Positions 1 through 5,613 of a stretch of DNA of 5,613 nt are shown in pieces (position 1 is the first letter of the stretch; the number at the start of each line of letters is the position of its first letter). The stretch lies in NCBI GenBank assembly GCA_027343965.1, contig DAHWJX010000111.1, positions 1-5,613 on the forward strand, in the 5' to 3' direction. Source of the DNA: JAKACU01 sp021821185 (GTDB taxonomy: Bacteria > Bacillota > Bacilli > Alicyclobacillales > SLC66). Both the position numbers and the translations under genes were made by a program. The notes under the pieces are model-generated. The model searched no databases and had not been told where the DNA came from. It saw nothing but the letters and a program-made list of their open reading frames with translations.

Positions 1-23
1 TTCATGAAACGGAATACCCCTTT
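1..23 (-). other. Possible ribosome binding site and start codon of the next gene (cut by window edge)
   Basis: On the minus strand AAAGGGG (23-17) precedes an ATG at 5-3 by 11 bases, a somewhat long spacing. No other open frame with a usable start and ribosome binding site is seen in the 73 bases after the mazG stop; the GTG at 65 meets a stop after three codons. Only the Met and two bases (AA) of the next codon are visible, so the second residue is Lys or Asn. In related spore-formers mazG/yabN is often followed by a small HU-type DNA-binding protein gene and/or the S4-domain gene rqcP (yabO). HU proteins commonly start Met-Asn-Lys, which would fit but proves nothing. Confidence 0.3.
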
Positions 24-78
24 CACGGCATAATTAGCATTCGCTGTGACTATTCGTGCCTCACGTAGGAAACTCCTG

Positions 79-1551
79 CTATTCCTGCGCTTTTACCTTG
101 GCATTTTGCCAGAATTCGTCGAGAATAGCAAGTGAAACATCAGAAAAACCCTTAGATTGTGCGAAAAGTTGTTGTTCGACCTGGTAAAAACGGTCACGAA
201 ACTTGCGATTAGCCTTACGTAACGCTTCGTCAGGATCTATACCATGCCACCTTGCGACGTTCACGAGTGTAAAGAGGACATCGCCAAATTCATCAAGCTT
301 CTCTTCTTTGGTTTTGGCCTGCAGGAATTCTGTCCATTCTTCCTTCACTTTCGCATAGACATCATCAATCTCCGACCAATCAAAACCTACGCTTGCAGCA
401 AGTTTTTGTAGTTTTCTGCCCTCCTCAAAAGGCGGCATACCCTTTCTTACTTTCGAGAGCAAAGATTCACCTGATTGGGATATTGACTTGCGTTTTTCTT
501 CTTGCTTAATCCTCTTCCAATTCTCCGCGACTTCATCTGCATTCGCAACCAAGACATCGCCAAATACGTGAGGATGGCGTCTAATCAGCTTTTCCGACAA
601 AAGTCGCACCACATCGCGTGCATCAAAGTCGCCTTCTTCCTTGGCGATTTGACTATGAAGGACTACCTGAAGTAAGACGTCTCCCAGTTCTTGCGCGATC
701 TCCTCGGGTGCCCCTTCATCGATAGCGTGAACGGTCTCGTAAGCTTCTTCAATCATATAAGGACGTAATGTTTCATGCGTTTGCTCCATATCCCAAGGAC
801 AACCTTCAGGTGAGCGCAAACGATCGACGATCTGCAACAGTTCCGCCCACTCACCAATAGGTTTATCACGGTCTTGTTTTGGAGGTACATACAAAGTCGT
901 TAAATGATCGATATAGGTTAGACGATCTAACTCATATAACGGAATTCTTTCGATTTTTTCTTGAGATGCAACACCGACAGCACGTGCCACCACCACCTCA
1001 TGATCATCCTCGTAGACTTGCGACAAGGCAAGTTTTGCATCCGTTGCTTTTTGCCTGTCGTACATCTGTACAATGACCAAATGATGCCGAGGTGAAAAGG
1101 TGAATGCATCGATATCATCCACATCAAGTAAGGTAAATCCTGTAATCGGGTCTACACCAATACGCAACCACAGGTCATCGAGAAAACTTTGTCCTGGTCC
1201 TAGAACAATCTCATGGTTCCTGTTCGGGGCCTTATCGATCAAGAGTCGCACCGTTTTTTCGGCAACAGCGGGATGCCCAGGCACGGCATAGACCAATTCT
1301 TTATCGTGCGTGCATCGTTCAAATAACTCATCGGTGATTCGCTCATATACCTCATCAAACGTTTCTGCCGTATCGTAAATGTCATCAAAGGCGTGAAAAG
1401 CAATACCTTTTTCACGCAAGAAGTCAATCACCGGATGCCGAGCCGTTCGCACGTAAACTGAGTAGCCTGCTTCCAGTAACCGGATCGTGCCAAATGGCAG
1501 CGCATCAACAGACCCGCTGCCAAGTCCAACAATATGAATAATGCCCAACAA
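79..1551 (-). CDS. mazG: YabN/MazG fusion: tetrapyrrole-methylase-like domain plus nucleoside triphosphate pyrophosphohydrolase
   Basis: A cytoplasmic fusion protein of about 490 residues, the architecture of B. subtilis YabN. Residue numbers count from the furthest-upstream in-frame start, TTG 1557. Residues 1-225 are a SAM-dependent tetrapyrrole methylase (CbiF/CobA-type) domain with VGLGSGS (10-16) and the VPGHPAVAEKT loop (92-102); its substrate in this family is unknown. Residues about 240-490 contain tandem MazG domains that hydrolyse NTPs to NMP and pyrophosphate, usually viewed as house-cleaning of abnormal nucleotides. The first copy shows CPWDMEQTHETLRPY, then metal-binding E270, E271, E274 with E290 and D293. 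The second shows E406, E407, E410 with E423 and D426. All expected acidic metal ligands are intact. No ATG is available; candidates are TTG 1557, GTG 1554, TTG 1551 and TTG 1548, and 1551 is used here for its spacing to GGAGG. It follows the flippase gene by 23 bases, so it is probably co-transcribed. No terminator follows. Confidence 0.95.
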   Translation of the reverse strand: MLGIIHIVGLGSGSVDALPFGTIRLLEAGYSVYVRTARHPVIDFLREKGIAFHAFDDIYDTAETFDEVYERITDELFERCTHDKELVYAVPGHPAVAEKTVRLLIDKAPNRNHEIVLGPGQSFLDDLWLRIGVDPITGFTLLDVDDIDAFTFSPRHHLVIVQMYDRQKATDAKLALSQVYEDDHEVVVARAVGVASQEKIERIPLYELDRLTYIDHLTTLYVPPKQDRDKPIGEWAELLQIVDRLRSPEGCPWDMEQTHETLRPYMIEEAYETVHAIDEGAPEEIAQELGDVLLQVVLHSQIAKEEGDFDARDVVRLLSEKLIRRHPHVFGDVLVANADEVAENWKRIKQEEKRKSISQSGESLLSKVRKGMPPFEEGRKLQKLAASVGFDWSEIDDVYAKVKEEWTEFLQAKTKEEKLDEFGDVLFTLVNVARWHGIDPDEALRKANRKFRDRFYQVEQQLFAQSKGFSDVSLAILDEFWQNAKVKAQE

Positions 1552-1557
1552 CACCAA

Positions 1558-1562
1558 CCTCC
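1558..1562 (-). promoter_or_regulatory. Shine-Dalgarno deciding the mazG start
   Basis: The minus strand reads GGAGG here, just after the flippase stop codon. It abuts the first possible start (TTG 1557) with no spacer, and is three bases from GTG 1554, six from TTG 1551 and nine from TTG 1548. Only the last two have workable spacing, so translation probably starts at 1551 or 1548. An ATG overlapping the site (ATGGAGG) is out of frame. Confidence 0.65.
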
Positions 1563-1574
1563 ATCAAGCTCGCA

Positions 1575-3221
1575 TCAACGAGCAAATAATCCAAAACGGC
1601 GAAAAATGGCGACTAGTGGACGACCAATTCGTGGCAATGATGCGATATCTTTTTCGTTGACCAGACCAATCAATACCATGAGAAATGCGTACAACACGAT
1701 ACCCATACAAACGTCGAGAATAGTCACGGCAAAGGCACTTGCACGCGGTGGTAAGGGTACAGCAAAGCGTGTCCACTGCGCGTACATCGCAAAAATAAAC
1801 GCACCCATAATAAATGTCGCCACCACAGGTTTCAAAACATCGTCGCGAAAGTAAAATGCAATTCCAATCTTGGCTCTTAGAGAAAAGAAGTTCAGGACAG
1901 TTGCCAAGGCATAACTTAGTAACGTAGAGATGGCTGCCCCGTCAATGCCGAAGAAAGGAATCAGCATGAAGTTTAGCGCAATTTTAGCTGCAGTTCCAGC
2001 AAATAAGCCCCATAGAGGTACCCACACAGCTCCGATACCCTGTAAACTTGCCGACAAGGTAATCTGCAATACGCTAAACAGCACAGCAAACCCCATGATC
2101 TGAATACTATGGTACCCTGCTGCATCTTTAAATAAGGCGATATCGATAGGTTTTGCCAATACCAACAAGCCCACCGATGCGGGAAGCGCAAACCACAAGG
2201 CCATATTGAGCCCCGTCTTAATCCGCGCGTGCAAATCCAGATGATTGCGCAGGGCAAAAGCCACAGAAACAGACGGCATGAGTGCGGCGCCTAAAGAGCT
2301 TGCAAGTGCTGCCGGTAACATGAGTAGCTTAAAGGATCGACCCGCAAGTAAACCGAATTCACGTGTCGCCATGCCTTGAGCCATGCCATGTGATTTCAAA
2401 ATATTGGTAACCGTCCATGCGTCCACATTGCTGATCACTGGGATGATTAATGCTCCTAAGCTCACAGGCAAGGCATAATACAACATTTTACCCATAATAG
2501 CGCGTATCGATAAAGGCTTTGAATTGAGGTATTCCGGTGCAGAGTGCCCATACGCCCATTGCTGCCTCTTATTTTTAAAGGCAGCCATATAGTAAACCAT
2601 GACCAAAAGACCAGCAATTCCCCCGGTAACAGCCCCAAAGGCGGCAGCGGCGGCAGCGCCCGTATCACCAAATCCAAGTTTTAGGACAATCACGGCTCCA
2701 AGTAAGATCGTAGCAACGCGAATAAGTTGTTCCGTGATCTGCGAAACAGCCGTTGGATTCATCAATTGCCAGCCTTGAAAATACCCACGCATTGTGCTCA
2801 TCGCAGGGACAATAAACAGCGCTGGAGCAATGGCACGAATTGCATACACGGCCGCACTGTCACCTGACAATTTGGCAAAAAAGGGTGCCTGCGTATACAG
2901 ACCGACTGCGGCCACAAGACCAAGTACCGATAACAAGGCGAGCGAAACTCGATAGATACGCCGCGCGCTGCGATAGTCACCTAGGGCGCTGTATTCGCTG
3001 ACAAATTTAGAGACGGCAATAGGAAATCCCGCCGTCGAGACAATGAGCAACGTGGAGTAGACAGGGTATGCCATTTGATACAAACCCATTCCACGGTCAC
3101 CGATCAAGTTTTGCAAAAGTATGGTGTAGATTGATCCCATCATTTTGGATATGACCGTAGCAATGCCTAAAATCATGGCTCCGCGAACAAACGCTCTACT
3201 TGTGGACACTATTTTCTGCAC
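1575..3221 (-). CDS. yabM: SpoVB/YabM-family polytopic flippase-like membrane protein (MOP superfamily)
   Basis: This 548-residue integral membrane protein belongs to the MOP exporter superfamily group with SpoVB, YabM and MurJ/YtgP, which move lipid-linked cell-wall or polysaccharide precursors across the membrane. Its own substrate cannot be read from sequence. About 14 hydrophobic segments can be drawn, near residues 13-36, 49-74, 93-110, 122-142, 165-182, 188-213, 246-267, 295-320, 338-356, 374-396, 400-422, 429-449, 463-482 and 495-520. Family signatures include GMGLYQMAYPVYS (45-57), FPIAVSKFVSEY (66-77), MRGYFQGWQLMNPTAVSQ (144-161) and FGIDGAAIST (424-433). The start is GTG at 3221: AGGA lies five bases upstream, and an in-frame stop at 3242-3240 leaves no earlier start. 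GTG at 3209 is a weaker alternative. The symbol rests on the B. subtilis-like order spoVT-yabM-yabN. A sigma-E-like promoter upstream suggests sporulation expression. Confidence 0.88.
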   Translation of the reverse strand: MQKIVSTSRAFVRGAMILGIATVISKMMGSIYTILLQNLIGDRGMGLYQMAYPVYSTLLIVSTAGFPIAVSKFVSEYSALGDYRSARRIYRVSLALLSVLGLVAAVGLYTQAPFFAKLSGDSAAVYAIRAIAPALFIVPAMSTMRGYFQGWQLMNPTAVSQITEQLIRVATILLGAVIVLKLGFGDTGAAAAAAFGAVTGGIAGLLVMVYYMAAFKNKRQQWAYGHSAPEYLNSKPLSIRAIMGKMLYYALPVSLGALIIPVISNVDAWTVTNILKSHGMAQGMATREFGLLAGRSFKLLMLPAALASSLGAALMPSVSVAFALRNHLDLHARIKTGLNMALWFALPASVGLLVLAKPIDIALFKDAAGYHSIQIMGFAVLFSVLQITLSASLQGIGAVWVPLWGLFAGTAAKIALNFMLIPFFGIDGAAISTLLSYALATVLNFFSLRAKIGIAFYFRDDVLKPVVATFIMGAFIFAMYAQWTRFAVPLPPRASAFAVTILDVCMGIVLYAFLMVLIGLVNEKDIASLPRIGRPLVAIFRRFGLFAR

Positions 3222-3246
3222 CCCTGTCCTACAAAGACTCTAACCA

Positions 3247-3275
3247 ATCATATGGGGGAGCAGACCAAGATATGA
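3247..3275 (-). promoter_or_regulatory. Candidate sigma-E-type (mother-cell sporulation) promoter for the flippase gene
   Basis: On the minus strand TCATATC (3275-3269) is followed after exactly 14 bases by CATATGAT (3254-3247). The B. subtilis sigma-E consensus, as I recall it, is KMATATT, 14-15 bases, CATACANT. This site matches six of seven positions in the -35 element and six of eight in the -10 element, with correct spacing. It lies just after the spoVT terminator and 25 bases before the GTG start of the flippase gene, the right place for the promoter of that unit. No good sigma-A site was seen in the same gap. The match comes from eye inspection only. Confidence 0.5.
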
Positions 3276-3292
3276 GGTAATCTGCGGGCATC

Positions 3293-3316
3293 AAAAAAGA
3301 GGCAGGTGGCTGCCTC
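3293..3316 (-). terminator. Intrinsic terminator after spoVT
   Basis: The minus strand carries a perfect seven-pair stem, GAGGCAG (3316-3310) with CTGCCTC (3305-3299), around a four-base CCAC loop. It is followed immediately by six T (3298-3293). It lies 33 bases past the spoVT stop codon and separates spoVT from the flippase gene. There is no T run in the plus-strand direction. Confidence 0.92.
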
Positions 3317-3349
3317 AAATAAGTGCTCTATAGATTGGAGAAATCATGC

Positions 3350-3892
3350 TTATTGTTCCATCTGTTTTGAAAGAAATCCCGCTGCGGTTTCAGCCAACTT
3401 TGTCTCCAATTCACCCATGCTCACTGCATCTTCACGAGACAATAACACGACGCTGCCAATGGGATCTCCGTTATAGATAATGGGTACAATGACGCGCGAA
3501 CTGATCTTATCCCACTTATCCCTAACGATTTGAACCTCAGATTCACCTGTCGTAACGCTTGTCTTGCGTTCTTCCATCACCTTTTCAACATCAGGACCTA
3601 CTGGTTTCTCTAAATAGTCCTTTTTCGATGATCCGGCGGTGGCGATAACTGTATCACGGTCAGTAATCAACGTGATGTGTCCCAAAGTTTCATTCAAGGA
3701 TTCTGCATACTCTTTGGCAAACTCGCCCAATTCACCAATCGGTGAATATTTTTTTAGGATAACTTCGCCGTCACGATCCACAAAAATTTCTAAAGGGTCT
3801 CCTTCCCGGATTCGCAATGTCCGGCGAATTTCTTTAGGTATGACCACCCGTCCAAGATCATCAATTCGTCTTACAATACCTGTCGCTTTCAT
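3350..3892 (-). CDS. spoVT: Stage V sporulation protein T, AbrB-type transcriptional regulator
   Basis: SpoVT is a DNA-binding regulator that in B. subtilis fine-tunes sigma-G-dependent genes in the forespore and affects spore coat and germination. This protein has 180 residues, close to the 178 I recall for B. subtilis. Residues 1-50 are the SpoVT/AbrB swapped-hairpin DNA-binding domain, with the signature MKATGIVRRIDDLGRVVIPK and then EIRRTLRIREGDPLEIF. Residues about 55-178 form the GAF-like sensor domain of SpoVT, which separates it from the short AbrB and Abh proteins. The ATG start has a GAGGGG Shine-Dalgarno (3905-3900) seven bases upstream. The gene sits alone between two intrinsic terminators, so it is probably monocistronic. 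In B. subtilis it is transcribed by sigma-G and autoregulated. I could not find a convincing sigma-G or sigma-A promoter in the roughly 100-base leader. Identity is very secure from both domains and the gene order. Confidence 0.96.
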   Translation of the reverse strand: MKATGIVRRIDDLGRVVIPKEIRRTLRIREGDPLEIFVDRDGEVILKKYSPIGELGEFAKEYAESLNETLGHITLITDRDTVIATAGSSKKDYLEKPVGPDVEKVMEERKTSVTTGESEVQIVRDKWDKISSRVIVPIIYNGDPIGSVVLLSREDAVSMGELETKLAETAAGFLSKQMEQ

Positions 3893-3990
3893 GCCTCAGC
3901 CCCTCACTTTCCATTCCTTGTTGTCCGTTCTAAAGTTTATCTTGTCCTAAGCGTACTGACTTTACCAACAAAGCCACAGTAATTTTCATG

Positions 3991-4020
3991 AAAAAGGGCC
4001 ATTCGTTGGAAAGGCCCCTT
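3991..4020 (-). terminator. Intrinsic terminator after the foldase gene
   Basis: On the minus strand an AAGGGGCC arm (4020-4013) pairs with GGCCCTTT (4000-3993), giving eight pairs with one G-U. Inside, after a T-T mismatch, TTC/GAA closes a CAAC tetraloop. The descending arm runs directly into a run of five T. The hairpin starts 32 bases past the TAG of the foldase gene, so it should end the mfd-foldase transcript. The plus strand lacks a comparable T run, so it works in one direction. Confidence 0.85.
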
Positions 4021-4052
4021 AAACACATGGTTGTCCAATTGGCATGTTAAAA

Positions 4053-4976
4053 CTACTTCGGTAAAGTCACTTTAATATTGGCAGCTTTTTGAATCTGCGC
4101 AGCTACGGCAGACATCGCTGTTGACTCCTGTTGTTGTGTCAACGTCGATATAATGGTGCTTTGTTCTTGCTTAAACGGTGCCACCGTGCGTTTTAGCACT
4201 TGCATGACAAAATAACCGTAAGTAGAGTTAAATGGCGCACCAATTTGCCCGATCGGCTGTGTCATAGCATGGTCTTTAAACGGCGTCACCCATTGCGTCG
4301 GGTTTTGGTTAACATATTCTCCACCGTTGTTTTTCGACCCTGTATCTTGTGAATATTGTTTAGCAAGGATCTTCCAACTACCACCGGTTTGCAATTCCTT
4401 TTGAATTTTCTGTGCCAGTGGCAACGACTTCGTTAGGATATGACGCTCAGTAACTGTCGCAAATTGAGCTAAGTTCTGCTGGTAATATTGCGTTTGTTGA
4501 GAGAGCGGGATGTTCTTTACTAAGGTTTTCGCGTAAGCCTGTAACACCAATTGATTTTGCACCAAAGTAGCGATATCCGCGTTGGTCAGCTTGAGCGTTT
4601 GTAACTTGGTATCAAACGCCTGACTGTTACCACTGAAACCTTGCGATATTTCGCTTTGCTTCCACTGCAGAACCACGTTGTTCACTTGGGTTTGTGACAC
4701 TTTTATGCCTGCTTGCTGTGCCTTATTGACAAGCAAGCGATCATAGACGACATATTCATCAAGAATCTGCGTCTTAATCGCATTCGTGACACTAAGCGTA
4801 GGGTACAACAGCTTCATCAGATTAACCTGCGTGTCCATCTGGGTTTGCGTGACCGTGCCCCCATTGTATGTAGCAACAACACTTGCGCTAGGGCTCCCGC
4901 ATCCTGCAAGAACACCGACTGCAAGCGCTGCTGTGACTACCCAAAGGGTAGGCTTCATTCTTGATCTAATTGGCAT
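4053..4976 (-). CDS. PrsA-like lipoprotein foldase, parvulin-type peptidyl-prolyl isomerase
   Basis: This 307-residue protein is a predicted membrane-anchored extracytoplasmic folding factor of the SurA/PrsA group. Residues 1-25 form a lipoprotein signal peptide: positive start (R4, R6, K8), hydrophobic core 11-22, lipobox L23-A24-G25 and lipidated C26. Residues about 32-160 are the helical SurA-N-like chaperone part. Residues about 175-263 are the parvulin domain, seen in ERHIL (H179), AKQYSQDTGSKNNGGEYV (205-222) and GQIGAPFNSTYGYFVMQV (243-260). In PrsA and Pin1 relatives the last motif normally carries a catalytic-site His (GYHII or GWHII); here that place is F256, so isomerase activity may be reduced and the protein may act mainly as a chaperone. 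The mature part has only 14 acidic against 24 Lys/Arg residues, and 39 Gln. The gene overlaps mfd by 11 bases and is followed by a terminator. B. subtilis PrsA is a functional analogue, but one-to-one orthology is not shown, so no symbol is given. Confidence 0.88.
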   Translation of the reverse strand: MPIRSRMKPTLWVVTAALAVGVLAGCGSPSASVVATYNGGTVTQTQMDTQVNLMKLLYPTLSVTNAIKTQILDEYVVYDRLLVNKAQQAGIKVSQTQVNNVVLQWKQSEISQGFSGNSQAFDTKLQTLKLTNADIATLVQNQLVLQAYAKTLVKNIPLSQQTQYYQQNLAQFATVTERHILTKSLPLAQKIQKELQTGGSWKILAKQYSQDTGSKNNGGEYVNQNPTQWVTPFKDHAMTQPIGQIGAPFNSTYGYFVMQVLKRTVAPFKQEQSTIISTLTQQQESTAMSAVAAQIQKAANIKVTLPK

Positions 4977-5613
4977 TTTGCAACTCCTCCTGCACCTGAA
5001 ACACCTTTTTTAGCGCTTCCAGCACTTTCAACGTCAGCGCTAGCAACTGCTCATCATTTAGCACGCGTCCGTCAATGGCAATCGCGTAACTGCCATCCGT
5101 TGCAGACAAACTGATTCGCGGTGTCAATGCGCTTAAGGATACCAAACCCGCTCCCGACAACTTGGCTGTTTGATCCGGCCGAAATGCGATCACCATCTTG
5201 TTATTTTGCTTAACGATGGAAGCCAAGTCATATAGATAGGCAAATGCCCTGACGCGCGCCACGGACAACAAGTTTAAGACAGCTCCCGGCACCTCACCGA
5301 AGCGATCCTCTAACTCCTCATGAAGATCATCCACATCGGTCGGTGTACCAACTGCCACAAACTTTTTGTACATTTCAATTTTTTGCATTGGATCCGCAAT
5401 ATACTCATCTGGGATGTATGCTTCAACACTCACTTCCACGTTCGGTTCCGGCTTCTTATCCAGTACTTCGCCACGCAGTTCCCGTACAGCCTCGGCTAAC
5501 ATATCCGAATACATATCAAATCCTACTGAGCTGATAAACCCATGTTGCTCAGCGCCGAGAAGGTTCCCTGCCCCCCGAATGGCCAAATCCCGCATGGCAA
5601 TTTTAAATCCACT
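4966..5613 (-). CDS. mfd: Transcription-repair coupling factor Mfd, C-terminal part (5' end outside window)
   Basis: Mfd is the cytoplasmic ATP-dependent translocase that pushes stalled RNA polymerase off damaged DNA and recruits UvrA. Only the last 215 codons are present; full proteins have roughly 1,150-1,200 residues, so the ATP-binding and polymerase-interacting parts lie beyond the right edge. The reading frame stays open to the window edge: six codons (SGFKIA) precede the first internal Met at 5595, so that Met is not the start. The stretch beginning RDLAIRGAGNLLGAEQHGF is the conserved segment after helicase motif VI, the translocation (TRG) region shared with RecG. The segment around EAYIPDEYIADPMQKIEMYKKF belongs to the C-terminal TRCF domain (D7), which in E. 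coli Mfd masks UvrA binding. The gene ends QNAN-TAG and overlaps the next gene by 11 bases. Family identity is near certain. Confidence 0.96.
   Translation of the reverse strand, partial: SGFKIAMRDLAIRGAGNLLGAEQHGFISSVGFDMYSDMLAEAVRELRGEVLDKKPEPNVEVSVEAYIPDEYIADPMQKIEMYKKFVAVGTPTDVDDLHEELEDRFGEVPGAVLNLLSVARVRAFAYLYDLASIVKQNNKMVIAFRPDQTAKLSGAGLVSLSALTPRISLSATDGSYAIAIDGRVLNDEQLLALTLKVLEALKKVFQVQEELQNAN
4984..4991 (-). promoter_or_regulatory. Strong Shine-Dalgarno for the foldase gene, inside mfd codons
   Basis: The minus strand reads AGGAGGAG here, seven bases before the ATG at 4976. This near-perfect site decides the start of the foldase gene in favour of Met1 over Met7 (ATG at 4958), which is preceded only by AATTAGATCAAGA. 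The same bases encode the Gln-Glu-Glu near the C-terminus of Mfd, so ribosomes finishing mfd cross this site. That suggests, but does not prove, translational coupling. Confidence 0.8.

Noticed and set aside
6..78. Sporulation promoter between mazG and the next gene (GAATA as a sigma-G -35 element)
   Set aside because: GAATA fits the -35 element, but no CATNNTA-like box follows at 17-18 bases, so this is a chance match.
1534..1854. Plus-strand open frame of 106 codons spanning the flippase-mazG junction
   Set aside because: It lies opposite two well-supported minus-strand genes, has low-complexity Asn/Ser/Arg/Thr composition with no recognisable family, and looks like a shadow frame.
3639..3950. 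Plus-strand open frame of 103 codons opposite spoVT
   Set aside because: It is antisense to the conserved DNA-binding domain of spoVT, shows no ribosome binding site or family signature, and is best explained by the codon pattern of spoVT.
3893..3990. Possible sigma-G or sigma-A promoter in the spoVT leader
   Set aside because: AACTTTA and GATAAA resemble -10 elements weakly, but no -35 partner lies at an acceptable distance; TTGGTA is 21 bases or more away. A promoter should exist here, but I cannot point to it.
4035..4042. CCAATTGG palindrome between the foldase stop and its terminator
   Set aside because: An eight-base palindrome is expected by chance, and it has no clear partner or placement that suggests function.
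4958..4976. Alternative foldase start at the internal Met7 directly before the signal peptide
   Set aside because: Met7 would give a more typical lipoprotein signal length, but only the upstream ATG has the strong AGGAGGAG site at good spacing.
1..5613. Mobile element, CRISPR array, defence system or novel gene cluster
   Set aside because: No transposase, integrase, terminal repeats or regularly spaced repeats are visible. All coding space is filled by conserved housekeeping or sporulation genes in a familiar order.

Overview
The window looks like a chromosomal core region of an endospore-forming Firmicute (class Bacilli). All five recognisable genes lie on the minus strand, and read in that direction the order is mfd (3' end), prsA-like foldase, spoVT, yabM-like flippase, yabN/mazG. 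From memory, this is the conserved mfd-spoVT-yabM-yabN block of Bacillus subtilis, with a parvulin-type lipoprotein inserted between mfd and spoVT. The host is probably a relative of Alicyclobacillaceae or Paenibacillaceae. The exported foldase is poor in acidic residues and very rich in Gln, which would fit an acid-living host, but this is inference only.

Layout from right to left, in the direction of transcription. Positions 5613-4966 hold the last 215 codons of the transcription-repair coupling factor Mfd. Its stop codon overlaps the start of the foldase lipoprotein gene (4976-4053), which ends at a strong intrinsic terminator (4020-3991). After about 100 bases of leader comes spoVT (3892-3350), closed by a second clean terminator (3316-3293). 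A short intergenic stretch then carries a good candidate sigma-E-type promoter (3275-3247). It leads into the SpoVB/YabM-family membrane flippase (GTG start, 3221-1575) and, 23 bases after that stop, into the MazG/YabN fusion protein (TTG start, about 1551-79). No terminator is visible after mazG, so this unit probably continues off the left edge. An ATG at positions 5-3 preceded by a G-rich Shine-Dalgarno may start the next gene.

The two terminators divide the window into three transcription units: mfd-prsA (DNA repair plus extracytoplasmic folding), a single-gene spoVT unit (late sporulation regulator), and yabM-yabN-onward (membrane/envelope transport plus nucleotide housekeeping, possibly switched on in the mother cell). 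No non-coding gap exceeds 300 bases. I see no mobile element, CRISPR array, RNA gene or plus-strand gene. This is mostly an ordinary, well-conserved region. The points worth a second look are the sigma-E-like promoter, the altered active-site residue in the foldase, and the unusual start-codon arrangements.
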